Source: Impatiens glandulifera
Lineage: Eukaryota > Streptophyta > Magnoliopsida > Ericales > Balsaminaceae
Reading direction: 5' to 3'
Assembly (NCBI RefSeq): GCF_907164915.1
Contig: NC_061862.1
Location: 123,407,533-123,471,532 of the forward strand
DNA length: 64,000 nucleotides
Position 1 is the first letter of the stretch; every line of letters begins with the position of its first letter. Below are positions 12,101-22,210 of this stretch, piece by piece. A program made the translations under genes and the position numbers. The notes beneath the pieces were generated by a model. It was not told the origin of the DNA. It made no database searches and worked only from the letters and a program-made list of their open reading frames with translations.

Positions 12101-12519
12101 GACTTGTCTGGGTTGCTATTGTCATAGTCTAATCCAAATTTGTAGTTGGCCGGCCTTTGATGACCCGTCATCTAATTGATCGCATCCCCAAACTTAGTCC
12201 ATGTAGCAATCACATAGTTGGTTCTCTCGTTTTCCTTGGTCAACAATTGAACTATCTCCTTGAGCTTCTCATTCTTAGAGGATAATTCATTTGTTTTACC
12301 AGTTGTGTTATCTGGTTGAGTTAAAACAAGAATAGTTTATTTCTTGTACTCAATAACCATGTCATTGAGTGCAGTAATCAAATCTTCTCGAGTGAACTCT
12401 TCAAAGGCAAAGTCAAATACCTCTTCATCATTGGCCATGAAGAATTTGACTTCTTCATCATCACTATCACTTGATTCCGAATCACATTGGGCCCACTTAC
12501 TTTTTCTTTCCTCTACCAA
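9165..12519 (-). pseudogene. element D pol: linker, protease, integrase, RT, RNase H (degenerate)
   Basis: Read right to left. An acidic linker (12519-12337, SESSDSDDEEVKFF) and a basic linker (12171-11767) come first. A protease region near 11640 has a WYLDSGCS-like site. GAG-pre-integrase is at 11368-11147 (WLCHKRLNHLNFKTI, KVCSTC). The integrase core is at 11146-10730, with HMDFFGPI and a second RSD block followed at once by a frameshift; the region with the third acidic residue is scrambled. The reverse transcriptase is at about 10680-9950, with the YVDD box encoded at 10072-10061. RNase H is at 9608-9170 (AEAEYLSTGS, ILCDNTN, SRTKHIDIRHHFI, then a DIFTKPL-like end near 9210). Numerous stops and shifts rule out function. 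Confidence 0.88.
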
Positions 12520-12528
12520 TATTGCTTT

Positions 12529-13500
12529 CTAATTCTTATTGTGATTGGATGATTTATGATCCTCCTTATGTTTCTGATCAGCTGGCTTCTTGTCGTCTCT
12601 CCTTGGCTTCCGACATTCTGACTTATAGTGACCTAAAGTATCACAGTTAAAGCAACGAATGTTATCCTTATAATCATTAGAGTTATTGTAGTTATTGAAA
12701 GATGGGTTAGATTGATTCTTCCTCATGAATTTGCTAAACTTTTTGACAAGTAGTGACATCGCATCTTCGCTGAACTGATCCGCTGACTTTATGGATGCAG
12801 GTACTGCTAGCTCCACAGAGGACACCAATTCCCTAGTTACGTTCGAGGATGAGGGCTCATCTTCATTCCTTGAGTTCATCTCAAACTCATGAGCTTTCAG
12901 ATCAACAAACATATCGTGCAACTACATCTTGTTAAGGTTTCTATACTCCCTCATCACCATTGTCTTAACATCCCAGGCACTGGGAAGAGCTTTCAACGCC
13001 TTGACTATGATCTCTTTGTTTCCATAAACCTTTCCCAAAATGAAAAGTTCATTGCTAATGCTAGTGAAGCATTCATAAAATTTGTTCATCGTTTCTCCGG
13101 GACGCATCTTGATGTTATCAAACTTCTGAGTGGAAACCATGATTTTATTCTCTCTAGTTTATTCGTTGCCCTCATTGAGTTGAATGAACTTCTCCCATAC
13201 TTCCTTGGCAGTGGAACATGCTCTGATCTTTACGAACATCTTATTGTCTAGAGTTATGTATATGGCGTTTTTGGCCAGGTTATTATGGTTTTTCTTCCTT
13301 TTATCTTCATTGGTCCACTCACATATTTCATTTTCAATCTTGATCGGGCCATTAGTGATAACATATCACATATCGTCGTCTTGTGAGGCTAAATACACCT
13401 ACATATGTAGCTTCCAATCAATGAAGTATTCTCTTCGAAATATGGGGGGCTTGTTGGAGAAAGACATGGTGATATTCGAATGCTTGAGAATAAAAACAAA
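12529..13500 (-). pseudogene. element D gag (UBN2-type) with CCHC zinc knuckle
   Basis: The N-terminal part (about 13470-13140) has DDDMWYVITNGPIKIE, the typical opening block of SIRE-group Gag, with in-frame stops. The next frame (13140-12922) reads KFDNIKMRPGETM and ALPSAWDVKTMVMRE. The third (12921-12529) has LKAHEFEMNSRNEDE, then LLVKKFSKFM and an intact CCHC knuckle, CFNCDTLGHYKSEC, followed by a Lys/Asp/His-rich tail. It would form the particle shell and bind RNA. Stops at the frame joints make it a pseudogene. Confidence 0.85.
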
Positions 13501-13504
13501 ATGT

Positions 13505-13514
13505 TCTGATACCA
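13505..13514 (-). promoter_or_regulatory. element D primer-binding site (initiator tRNA-Met type)
   Basis: The minus strand reads TGGTATCAGA two bases inside the LTR end, the usual copia primer site complementary to the 3' end of initiator tRNA-Met. It fixes element orientation and the LTR boundary at 13517. Confidence 0.88.
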
Positions 13515-13516
13515 CT

Positions 13517-15182
13517 TGTTAGGATTGGGTATAACAATAGAGACGGGGGTCTGACTATGTTGAACGCTTACACACTTCATTTGATATTAACTCTGTTAGA
13601 AGTTAATATTTGTTACTATTCTTCGTAAGTCGTCACAAACTCTTGAACTATGTTCAAGTGCAGAAATGTTTGTTTAGACTTGAAGTAGAAGGTGAATGGG
13701 ATTAAAGGAAATAAACACAAGATACAAGAGATTTTATGGATGTTCGAAGTAAAAACTCCTACGTCACCCCTTCTTTCAACCATGAGAAAGATATTCACTA
13801 AAAGATTTGGTTTGAATAGAACACTTGTACAAACTCAGTCGGACAACCAAGACTTAGACACTACATGTTTCCTAACTCCTAACACACAACACTCTATTAA
13901 ACATAAACAAATTATGTCAACTTACAATAGTGAAGACTCACACAGAATAAACAGTATGTAATACAACTTTAACACTCTAGCAAACTTCTAAGCTTATAGG
14001 ACTGTGAGAGCTTGGATTTGAATACGGTTAAGAAAGTTGAAGGCAGTAAAACAGTTTCTAAGTTGTGTATGAGCCAGCAAATTGTCCTCTTCCTTCTTCC
14101 TAAATAGGCAAACTGTAACGGAAATATTTGCATCAGAGGACACCTATCCTAATTTGATTAGTTGAGTTCCAGAGTAGTACATCAGGGAAGATCCTCTTTG
14201 ATCTTGTTTGTACTAGATGATAGTAAGCCAAAATATTCATTAATAGAATGTAGTATACGAGGAGCGTACAACTTAGAGGATTTGAATTGACTTAGTTCGT
14301 GACATTCTTTTAGGTCAGACTCTATTGCTATGTCAAACTGTCCATAAAGGATGCTTGATAAGATGCTAGATTTGATCAAGAATCGGGAACGCTTTGTATA
14401 GTACCGAAATGGTAAAATAACGGAAGCGTTATGATATAATACCGAACTGGTAAAATATTAGAAGGCTTGGGTATAGAAACAAGGGTGAGATAAAACTAGG
14501 AGCGTTTATCCAGAAACCGATCTAAATAAACTATCGATCTGTAGAATACCGATTTGATATTAAAAACTAGAAGTTCACAAAATACCGGACGTGCCTTTAT
14601 ATAAGACTGGAGTAAATATAAAACCGGAGGCATTTATCCAAAACCGATTTGGATAAACTATCGAACGCGTCTTGATATAATACCGAAGTCGTATAAAACC
14701 GGAAGAGCATTTATATAAAACCGATCTCATATAATACCAGACGCGTTTCTTTATTAAACCGATCTTAATTAAGTACTAGAGCGCATCTTCACATAATACC
14801 GAACTAGGTATTATCCCGATATGAAAACCGATCTTGATTAAATATCAGACGCACTCCTTTACATAATACCAAACTTATATAAAACCAATTTGGAGAAATG
14901 CCGAATTGGAGATAGAAATCGGAAGCGCCTCTTTGCAAAAGCCGAAGTTTGATCAAATGCCGAATTTGCTCAATCTACTGGACAAATTTTTCTTTTTGGT
15001 TTTCTTCAATCTGCACGAAGTTGATTTAACACAATTCAGTTCTTATTTATACACTTACAATTAATACTTTGATTTAACGATTTCTTCTTTTTTGATTATT
15101 TAAGCTAAATTATCAAAACCTGGTAATTTTATAATCGTTAGCTAATTATTATCCTAAGTTAATTAGCTACTTTAATCTAACA
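13517..15182 (-). repeat. element D 5' LTR
   Basis: In plus orientation it begins TGTTAGGATTGG and ends AATCTAACA, giving TG...CA ends over 1666 bp. It holds the shared LTR module CTCCTACGTCACCCC at 13756-13770 (reverse of GGGGTGACGTAGGAG). From about 14395 to 14960 it holds a degenerate series of ACCGA, ACCGGA and ATAATACCGAACT blocks spaced tens of bases apart. A CTATTTAGG sequence (minus strand, near 14098-14106) could be the TATA box. A similar LTR (E) begins at 62289. Confidence 0.85.
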
Positions 15183-15216
15183 ATACTAAATGAATAGTCG
15201 TTTGTAAAACAAAAAC

Positions 15217-15541
15217 ATGGGAAAGGTGTATGAAATATGGAAAAATGAAGTGGTGTATCAATAGGAGTATCCTACCATAAAATTGTATATTCCCCTGAAT
15301 ATACTCTTATATGATGTTAACGATTTGAGTGATCCAAATATTCTAAATGTTGAGTTAGATGGATCAAATAAAACTGAATTGCATGAAAGTGTTTAAGAGG
15401 AAAGTGATGATCTACAAAGTGATTCAGATAATAGTATAAATGGAGATGTTGAACATATAGAAGGTGAAAATAATCAAGAGATGACATATTTTGATGTTAT
15501 AGTTTCAAATGTTGCAGACTAAGTTGAAGATTATTTTGCAT
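15217..15541 (+). pseudogene. CACTA-associated coding fragment
   Basis: A frame beginning MGKVYEIWKNEVVYQ runs, with a few stops, through IPLNILLYDVNDLSDPN, EESDDLQSDSDNSINGDVEHI and TYFDVIVSNVAD. The Tyr-Asp-Val plus acidic tail resembles the region after the DUF4216-type block at the end of CACTA transposase genes. Its position right after the 5 bp expected to be the element D duplication suggests it is the far side of the CACTA gene split by D. This assignment is tentative. Confidence 0.4.
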
Positions 15542-15659
15542 AATATTTATTATTAAATTATACAATATTTTACTTTTAGTTAATGAAAACAAGTATTCAA
15601 ACATGGTATTATTTGTTGTTAGTGTAATTTGAAAATGAATTATATAAAATGACTTTAAA

Positions 15660-16030
15660 TCTGCAATAATGTCTGCGATGAGTGTGAAAATAGGTGATTA
15701 CAAAAATACTATAATTCAGCGCTTAGTTAAGAATAATGCAAACATAGTTTCTAAAAAAATATGTATAATTCTACGCGAAAGTTGAAAAATAATTACGCAA
15801 AATTTCATTGTATTGTATTTGTAATATCTACTACAATGAGTGTAAAAATTAGTGATTGAGAGAAATGTTGGAATTCAGTGTTTTGTTAAAATTAATACAA
15901 AAGTAGTTTCTTGATAAATATGCATAATTTTACCCCATAGCTGAAAATATATTATGCAAAATATCATTGGATCTACAATATCTACTACAATGACCTTCAA
16001 ATCAGTAATTACGAGAAATATTGCAAGTAT
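15660..16030. repeat. tandem repeat, about 156-bp unit, two and a half copies
   Basis: GATGAGTGTGAAAATAGGTG at 15677 recurs as AATGAGTGTAAAAATTAGTG at 15835 and AATGACCTTCAAATCAGT at 15989 (spacing 158 and 154). Each unit also has a GAAATGTTGGAATTCAG-like block and a TATGCATAATT-like block. The unit differs from the 152-bp repeat at 2.6-3.3 kb, but both flank the CACTA coding remnants. Confidence 0.7.
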
Positions 16031-16930
16031 GCACTAACCTTTGATTAGTGAAAAAATATTTGCTCACCACTTCAGTCCAAATATTTTAATCCTACCGCAT
16101 AAAATGAATTGCGGTAAATGAATCCCCCTCACCTTTGAAAATATAACATTTCTCCCCCAGCCCTCTTCTCTCTCCCCAACTCACGCCCACCCGCAACCAT
16201 AACTCGCCATCAACCTTACCTAGTTAAAATATGATCACCTCCTTAACTAACCTCGTTGAAACCAACATTTCTCTCCCTCAACCCAACCTCGTCGAAATCC
16301 AATCGTAACCTCACCAAAACATGATCGCATCATATACAAATCTCACCGAAACCAACCTCGCCCTCCCTCAACTAACCTCGCCTTTCCTCAACGAAAGCGA
16401 CAACATAATTTGAATGTAACATTTCCCTCCCTCCCTTAATGTTGAGCCCTAATAGCTTCTACTAAAGGGTTTTTGACAAGTTATATATATTTATGTTCAA
16501 TTCATTAATTTCCTAACCCTTATATATCTTTGTTATTCTAGTTTATCCTTAGCCTTTTGTAACAACTGAACTTATATTGTGACAGGTAGAAAATAACATC
16601 TCCATAGAAATAGGGACAATTTCAGTAGTGAAATATCATCTCCACAAACCTCGATATTCGGTTAGCTCTTTGTCTCTTCTTTGGTGAAATCTTAGTTAGA
16701 AATCGTTGTTCAAATATAGTTTCAGAAATGAGTTCTTCAAAGCAAAAAAATTTTAGAGCTTCATTCTAAAATTTTAGAATGTATTTCAAAGTTCATAATG
16801 TAATAATATGATACATATACATTGATTTATTTACTGTATATTTGTTGGTTGATGTTCAATTATGAATTATGAGAACATTTAATTCATTTATTGTTTATTT
16901 ATTGATTGATGTAATTGATTTTTTTCTATA

Positions 16931-16961
<31 letters not shown>

Positions 16962-17090
16962 GATTTGAAATTAGAATGTTACAATACGTTTAAAAAGTTG
17001 TTTGAAATATAAATGTTTAAAGAATAGTTTATAATATTTTGTTTGAATTTAAAAATTATATTTAACTAAGTTGGTTAAGTTTGATAATTA
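16031..17090. other. noncoding stretch with C-rich, UTR-like segment
   Basis: 16128-16440 is rich in CCTC, CCCTC and CAACCTCGCC, with short imperfect repeats (AACCTCGTCGAAA, AACCTCACCAAAA), and is unlike the surrounding AT-rich DNA. It could be a leader of the gene fragment downstream. A (TA)n run lies at about 16937-16961. No credible ORF. Confidence 0.45.
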
Positions 17091-17404
17091 ATGTATCATT
17101 ATGATCTGTTTATGGTTCTAGTTGGACTTTCAACAAATATGAGTACAGAATCTCAAACAAAACGAGATTTAAGTGAATATGAAAATACAGAATCAGATAT
17201 CTATTTATTAAATACTTTGAATCATACTTTGGTTAATAGAGTTATTTTTCACTCACAAAGTTTGTTACAAGTTTTAGGATGAGGGTATATATGAAATTGC
17301 GGATAAAGGAATCAAAGGCCAAACTGGTTCCAAAAAAGAAAGCATCAAAACAACCTGCCTCAACAGCTCCAAGAAAACAATCACCCATAAAAAAATATGC
17401 ATTC
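17091..17404 (+). pseudogene. gene fragment split by element F, left half
   Basis: The frame 17091-17282 includes MSTESQTKRDLSEYENTESD and HSQSLLQVLG. After its stop another frame reads KLVPKKKASKQPASTAPRKQ up to the insertion site at 17404. The Lys/Ser/Pro-rich linker style and the location inside CACTA remnants suggest the second gene of that element (TNP1-like or Transposase_24). No diagnostic motif is present in this half. Confidence 0.4.
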
Positions 17405-17409
17405 CAAAC

Positions 17410-17572
17410 TATTAGTATATTGTATATATCTTGTTACCTTGTTTAGATTCCTAGATTAGTGGGTTACCTTGTTTAGATTCCTAGATTAGTGGTTTACCTT
17501 ATTAAGAGTCTTTTGACTAGTATATATTGTAACATTGTTTATCAATAATAACCACGGGATTAATCTCTATCA
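17410..17572 (+). repeat. element F 5' LTR
   Basis: Begins TATTAGTATATTG and ends AATCTCTATCA. It contains a perfect 30-bp direct duplication (17433-17462 and 17463-17492, starting GTTACCTTGTTTAG) followed by a third, diverged start (TTTACCTTATTAAG). AGTATATATTG near 17519 could act as a TATA box. Confidence 0.96.
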
Positions 17573-17583
17573 TGGTATCAGAG
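17573..17583 (+). promoter_or_regulatory. element F primer-binding site
   Basis: TGGTATCAGAG directly follows the 5' LTR and matches the complement of the 3' end of initiator tRNA-Met, the usual copia primer. Confidence 0.93.
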
Positions 17584-17662
17584 TAAAGATCCTCTCAAGA
17601 TCATCAATCGAATTTTTTTTTTTCTCTTCCTCCCACCTTGCTGTCTCACGCACAAACTTCTA

Positions 17663-20600
17663 ATGTCTGTCCCACCTACTAATTCAGACTCCTCCTCCAA
17701 TCAAAGTCAGACGCCCACCACCATGTCTGTTTCTCAATACCACTCTGCTTTCTCTGTTAACAATCTCCGCTCCATAATTCCTATCACCCTAGAGATGGGT
17801 AGCGAGGAATATCTCTCTTGGGCAGACCTTCTCGAAAACCACTGCTTGATTCACAATGTTTACGAACATCTCAAACCAAAAACTCCCAACGCCTCCGAAA
17901 CACCTTCAACATCTTCCGAGACCGACTCTCTTCTGTGGAAACGCCTTGACGCCCTTGTCAAGCAATGGATATTTGGAACAATATCCAAGGATCTACTAAA
18001 CACGATCCAAAAACCTGGTATGACGGCTGCTCAGGCTTGGGAACGTTTAGCGAATATATTTCAAGATAACACAGGTTCTCGCGCTATGTATCTTGAAAAT
18101 AGGTTTTCTCAAATTCGTCTCAATGATTTCCCAAACATGAGTGCTTATTGCACTGAATTGAAGATGATTGCGGATCAACTTGCTAATGTTGATTGCCCCG
18201 TTTCTGAAAATCGACTGGTGTTGCGTCTACTTGGGGGTTTGAATGAAAACTACGAAACAATCGCCACCATAATAGGTCAAAAGAAGCCTCTCCCATCTTT
18301 CTACGATGCTAGATCTGATTTGCTCCTTGTTGAAACAAGGAAGGATGAATTCGTCCACACAAACACCTCTTTTATTGCCTCGGACGATCGTAGCCAAGGC
18401 CGCGGAAACAACTCTAGCCAATCAGCCCGTGCTACCGGCCAGCAGCAGCAGCAGGGCACCTCTAGCGCGCAGGAACAGGCCGGCCAGGGCCGAGGACGCA
18501 GCCAGCGCGGCAGAGGACGCGGTCGCAACACCAGCCGCACATACCACCAGCAGCAGCAATTCTGGGCACCTCCTGGCCAACAGCAATGGGCACAGTGGGC
18601 GCCTGCGGGCTGGACAGCACCCCCTTGTCCCTACCCGACACAACAGATCTGGCCGCAGCAGCAAAGCGCCCCCTGGCACGCATCTGGTCAACAGCAACAA
18701 GGCGCCTCCTGGCGCGGTTCTGGCTATCAGCAGCAACACACTCGGACAGCAGGAGCAGGCGTACTCGGTTCTCGGCCACAGCAGGCCTACATGGCTGAGA
18801 CGAGCCAGCAGCAGCCCCAAAGTTACGTTGCAACCGATATCAATCAGGCGATGCACACTTTATCCCTTACTCCGCCTGACGATACTTGGTACATGGATTC
18901 GGGAGCAACTTCACACATGACACCCAACTCAGGTAGTCTCTCGCCTTATTCTAATTTAAATTGTGTTAAAAATATCATTGTTGGGAGTGGACAGGAAATC
19001 CCGATTCGCGGTATTGGTAAAACTAACTTAAAACCACCCTTACCACCCTTACTTCTGAACAATGTTCTACATGCTCCCAAACTCATTAAAAATCTTATAT
19101 CTATTCGTCGGTTTACTCGTGATAACAACGTCTCTGTAGAATTTGACTCACTTGGTTTTTCTGTAAAGGATTTCCAGACGGGGAAGGTTATCATGAGGAA
19201 CAATAGCTCGGGGGATCTCTACCCACTCTCTCTGTCGAGCCAAAGCCAAAAACCCCCAACTAATTCTTCGTTTACTGCAATTTCGTCAAATTTATGGCAT
19301 AATAGATTAGGACACCCCGGTGTCGATATTTTGCATTCTCTCAATAAATCAAATTCTATTTCTTGTAAGCCCGTTTTAGGGTCTAAACTCTGTGAGTCTT
19401 GCATCTTTGGTAAACAAGTTAAGTTACCATTTACCAATTCTGTCTCTTATACTACTTCCCCATTCGATATTATTCATAGTGATTTGTGGACGTCGCCTGT
19501 GCTAAGTACAAATGGACATAAATACTATATTCTGTTTCTTGATGATTACACAAATTTCCTTTGGACTTTTCCAATTGGAAACAAATCCCAAGTATTCTCC
19601 GTCTTCTCTACACTTCAAAATCAAATTCAAACACAATTTCAAAAGCCCATTAAAACAATCCAATGTGACAACGGAACTGAATATAACAACAGTCAATTTC
19701 GTACATTTTGTGACAAAAATGGTCTACAATTTCGCCTCTCTTGCCCCTATACTTCTCCTCAAAATGGTAAAGCAGAAAGAAAAATACGCACCATAAATAA
19801 CATGATTCGAACATTGCTTACTCATGCTTCTCTCCCGTTAAATTTTTGGCATCACGCCCTCGAAATGACCACTTATCTCCTAAATATTCTTCCAAATAAA
19901 CAAATTCGAAATTTCTCACCCACTCAACTTCTATATAACCGAACTCCTTCTTACTCTCACCTAAAAATTTTCGGTTGTCTTTGCTATCCTCTTCTTCCTC
20001 CAACCACTATTCACAAACTTCATAAACGCTCTACCCCTTGTGTCTTTTTAGGATACCCCTCTAATCATCGCGGCTACAAATGCTACGACCCAGCCTCAAA
20101 AAGATTTATTATCTCTCGTCACGTCATTTTTGACGAAACAAAATTTCCCTTTTCTCTTGTCCAAAACCCAAACTCAACTCACCCATCTCAATCCGAACCA
20201 ATAACCATCCCAATACACATCCAAACCCCGCCCATCACCGAGTCCATTTCCCCACCAAACAACACTCCATTACCGAGCCCATTATCAACTCAACACACTC
20301 CACCAAACCCACCATCACCCATCACCACTTCACCAGGCCCAAACCCAAACACGACCAGCCCGTCCACAAGACCAAACCGTCCAAATCATTCACCAACCAT
20401 CATCAATCCAACACGGACAATACGAACCCGCGCAATGGATGGGATTGTCTGTCCAAAACGCATTTTCAATCTAAACACACTCACATCTCCATCGCCTATT
20501 CCCAAAAACCCAAAGTTAGCTTTATCAGACCCGAATTGGAAAGCCGCCATGGACGATGAGTTTAACGCTTTAATTAGTAATAAGACTTGGGACTTGGTTC

Positions 20601-22048
20601 CGCGTCCTCAGGGTGTTGATATTATACGATGCATGTGGATTTTTAAGCATAAAACTAACTCTGACGGCTCTTTTGAGAGGCATAAAGCCCGTCTTGTTGG
20701 TGATGGCAGGTCTCAGCAGATTGGAATCAATTGTGAAGAAACCTTTAGTCCTGTTGTCAAACCAGCCACCATACGAACTGTTCTGAGCATTGCTTTATCG
20801 AAGTCTTGGTCCATTCACCAAATGGACGTCAAGAATGCATTTTTACATGGTAATCTCAACGAAACAGTTTACATGCATCAGCCTTTCGGTTTTAGAGACA
20901 AAATCTTTCCCGACCATGTTTGTTTATTGCGCAAATCTTTATACGGCTTAAAACAAGCTCCTCGTGCTTGGTATCAAAGGTTTGCAGATTTTGTCTCTAC
21001 AATCGGTTTTACACACAGCACGACTGATCATTCGCTTTTTATCTATCAACATGGGTCCGAAATTGCCTATCTACTCTTGTATGTTGATGACATTATCATT
21101 ACGGCTTCGTCTGATCAGTTACGTCAGACTCTCATGAAAAGCTTAGGCGCAGAATTTGCTATGAAGGATTTAGGTAAATTAAGCTATTTCTTGGGAGTTG
21201 CTGTATCGTATACTAAGGATGGACTTTGTCTTAGTCAGAAGAAATATGCTGAAGAAATTATTGATCGTGCTGGAATGTCTACTTGCAAATCAACACAAAC
21301 GCCGGTCGATACAAATGGCAAACTTGGAAAATCAACTAGTCCACCAGTCTCTGACCCCACTCATTACAGAAGTTTAGCCGGAGCACTACAGTATCTTACT
21401 TTCACACGTCCTGATATTTCATATGCAGTCCAGCAAATTTGCCTCCACATGCATGATCCGAAAGAGGCTCACTTGGCTGCCTTACACAGAATCATTCGAT
21501 ACTTACAGGGTACAAAGCACTATGGCCTTCATCTTTACAAATCCTCACTGTCTACACTCGTTTCATATACTGATGCAGACTGGGGAGGATGTCCAGATAC
21601 CCGTCGCTCTACATCTGGCTATTGCGTCTTCCTAGGCGATAATCTTCTGTCTTGGTCGTCAAAACGGCAATCCACACTTTCTCGTTCTAGTGCTGAAGCT
21701 GAATATAGAGGAGTTGCCAATGTTGTCTCCGAATCCTGTTGGCTTCGCAATTTATTGTTAGAACTTCGTATCTCATTGGACAAAGCCACACTGGTCTACT
21801 GCGACAACATAAGTGCGATTTATCTCTCCCAAAATCCGGTCCAACATCAACGTACCAAACACATCGAAATGGACATACACTTTGTAAGGGAAAAAGTAGA
21901 TAGAGGTAAAGTTCGCATTCTTCATATGCCTTCTCGTTTTCAAATCGCTGACATATTCACCAAAGGACTTCCGCGCATACTATTTGAAGATTTCAGAGAC
22001 AGTCTCAGCGTCCGAGAATCTCCCGTTTCGACTGCGGGGGTGTATTAG
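17663..22048 (+). CDS. element F Gag-Pol polyprotein, intact
   Basis: 1461 residues. Gag occupies about 1-390, with a UBN2-like core (about 80-235) and then a low-complexity tail rich in Gln, Gly and Arg (GRGRSQRGRGRGRN) and no CCHC zinc knuckle. The protease site is WYMDSGATSHM with Asp412. GAG-pre-integrase is LWHNRLGHPG (about 543), with CESC at about 577. Integrase has the complete D-D-E triad: Asp607 (HSDLW), Asp669 (QCDNGTEY) and Glu705 (NGKAERK). Reverse transcriptase has DVKNAFLHG and YVDD at 1140-1143. RNase H has DADWGG (Asp1304), SSAEAEY and YCDN, ending DIFTKGLP. All key residues are present. The start is the first ATG after the primer site, and the stop falls six bases inside the 3' LTR. 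No frameshift between gag and pol was seen, so their ratio would need another control. Confidence 0.97.
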   Translation: MSVPPTNSDSSSNQSQTPTTMSVSQYHSAFSVNNLRSIIPITLEMGSEEYLSWADLLENHCLIHNVYEHLKPKTPNASETPSTSSETDSLLWKRLDALVKQWIFGTISKDLLNTIQKPGMTAAQAWERLANIFQDNTGSRAMYLENRFSQIRLNDFPNMSAYCTELKMIADQLANVDCPVSENRLVLRLLGGLNENYETIATIIGQKKPLPSFYDARSDLLLVETRKDEFVHTNTSFIASDDRSQGRGNNSSQSARATGQQQQQGTSSAQEQAGQGRGRSQRGRGRGRNTSRTYHQQQQFWAPPGQQQWAQWAPAGWTAPPCPYPTQQIWPQQQSAPWHASGQQQQGASWRGSGYQQQHTRTAGAGVLGSRPQQAYMAETSQQQPQSYVATDINQAMHTLSLTPPDDTWYMDSGATSHMTPNSGSLSPYSNLNCVKNIIVGSGQEIPIRGIGKTNLKPPLPPLLLNNVLHAPKLIKNLISIRRFTRDNNVSVEFDSLGFSVKDFQTGKVIMRNNSSGDLYPLSLSSQSQKPPTNSSFTAISSNLWHNRLGHPGVDILHSLNKSNSISCKPVLGSKLCESCIFGKQVKLPFTNSVSYTTSPFDIIHSDLWTSPVLSTNGHKYYILFLDDYTNFLWTFPIGNKSQVFSVFSTLQNQIQTQFQKPIKTIQCDNGTEYNNSQFRTFCDKNGLQFRLSCPYTSPQNGKAERKIRTINNMIRTLLTHASLPLNFWHHALEMTTYLLNILPNKQIRNFSPTQLLYNRTPSYSHLKIFGCLCYPLLPPTTIHKLHKRSTPCVFLGYPSNHRGYKCYDPASKRFIISRHVIFDETKFPFSLVQNPNSTHPSQSEPITIPIHIQTPPITESISPPNNTPLPSPLSTQHTPPNPPSPITTSPGPNPNTTSPSTRPNRPNHSPTIINPTRTIRTRAMDGIVCPKRIFNLNTLTSPSPIPKNPKLALSDPNWKAAMDDEFNALISNKTWDLVPRPQGVDIIRCMWIFKHKTNSDGSFERHKARLVGDGRSQQIGINCEETFSPVVKPATIRTVLSIALSKSWSIHQMDVKNAFLHGNLNETVYMHQPFGFRDKIFPDHVCLLRKSLYGLKQAPRAWYQRFADFVSTIGFTHSTTDHSLFIYQHGSEIAYLLLYVDDIIITASSDQLRQTLMKSLGAEFAMKDLGKLSYFLGVAVSYTKDGLCLSQKKYAEEIIDRAGMSTCKSTQTPVDTNGKLGKSTSPPVSDPTHYRSLAGALQYLTFTRPDISYAVQQICLHMHDPKEAHLAALHRIIRYLQGTKHYGLHLYKSSLSTLVSYTDADWGGCPDTRRSTSGYCVFLGDNLLSWSSKRQSTLSRSSAEAEYRGVANVVSESCWLRNLLLELRISLDKATLVYCDNISAIYLSQNPVQHQRTKHIEMDIHFVREKVDRGKVRILHMPSRFQIADIFTKGLPRILFEDFRDSLSVRESPVSTAGVY
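22031..22042 (+). promoter_or_regulatory. element F polypurine tract
   Basis: ACTGCGGGGGTG lies immediately before the 3' LTR, overlapping the last codons of pol. The G run is the expected plus-strand primer. Confidence 0.8.
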
Positions 22049-22205
22049 TATATTGTATATATCTTGTTACCTTGTTTAGATTCCTAGATTAGTGGGTTAC
22101 CTTGTTTAGATTCCTAGATTAGTGGTTTACCTTATTAAGAGTCTTTTGACTAGTATATATTGTAACATTGTTTATCAATAATAACCACGGGATTAATCTC
22201 TATCA
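22043..22205 (+). repeat. element F 3' LTR
   Basis: Identical over all 163 bases to 17410-17572, including the 30-bp internal duplication, and followed by the target duplication CAAAC. Confidence 0.96.
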
Positions 22206-22210
22206 CAAAC

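Larger units (their letters stand above)
7531..15182 (-). mobile_element. element D: SIRE-like Ty1/copia retrotransposon, degenerate
   Basis: Read on the minus strand from right to left: LTR (15182-13517), primer-binding site, gag with zinc knuckle, protease, integrase, reverse transcriptase, RNase H, a spacer, and an extra ORF in the position of the env-like gene of SIRE/Maximus copia elements. A purine-rich tract on the minus strand (GGGGGAGGGGAAAA at about 7531-7544) would be the polypurine tract. No matching 3' LTR is evident beyond it, so the left boundary is uncertain. The base after the LTR starts ATACT (15183-15187), the expected duplication on the right side. Flanking DNA on both sides looks like CACTA sequence. 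Confidence 0.8.
17410..22205 (+). mobile_element. element F: complete Ty1/copia retrotransposon with identical LTRs
   Basis: A 4796-bp element with two 163-bp LTRs that are identical base for base. It is flanked by the 5-bp duplication CAAAC (17405-17409 and 22206-22210). It has a primer-binding site right after the 5' LTR, one uninterrupted gag-pol frame and a GGGGG purine tract before the 3' LTR. The LTR ends are TA...CA instead of TG...CA. Short LTRs, one ORF and a Gag without zinc knuckle fit the Ale/Retrofit group of plant copia elements (tentative). Identical LTRs and an open frame show recent insertion. Confidence 0.97.

Noticed and set aside
13184..13522. 112-codon plus-strand ORF
   Set aside because: Antisense of the element D gag start; no independent support.
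16128..16440. C-rich stretch considered as a protein-coding exon
   Set aside because: All frames contain stops and the repeats are not codon-phased; a UTR-like or repeat origin is more likely.
18227..18920. Several long frames on both strands inside the gag of element F
   Set aside because: They are shadows of the CAG/CAA-rich gag tail; the plus-strand frame 17663-22048 explains the region fully.
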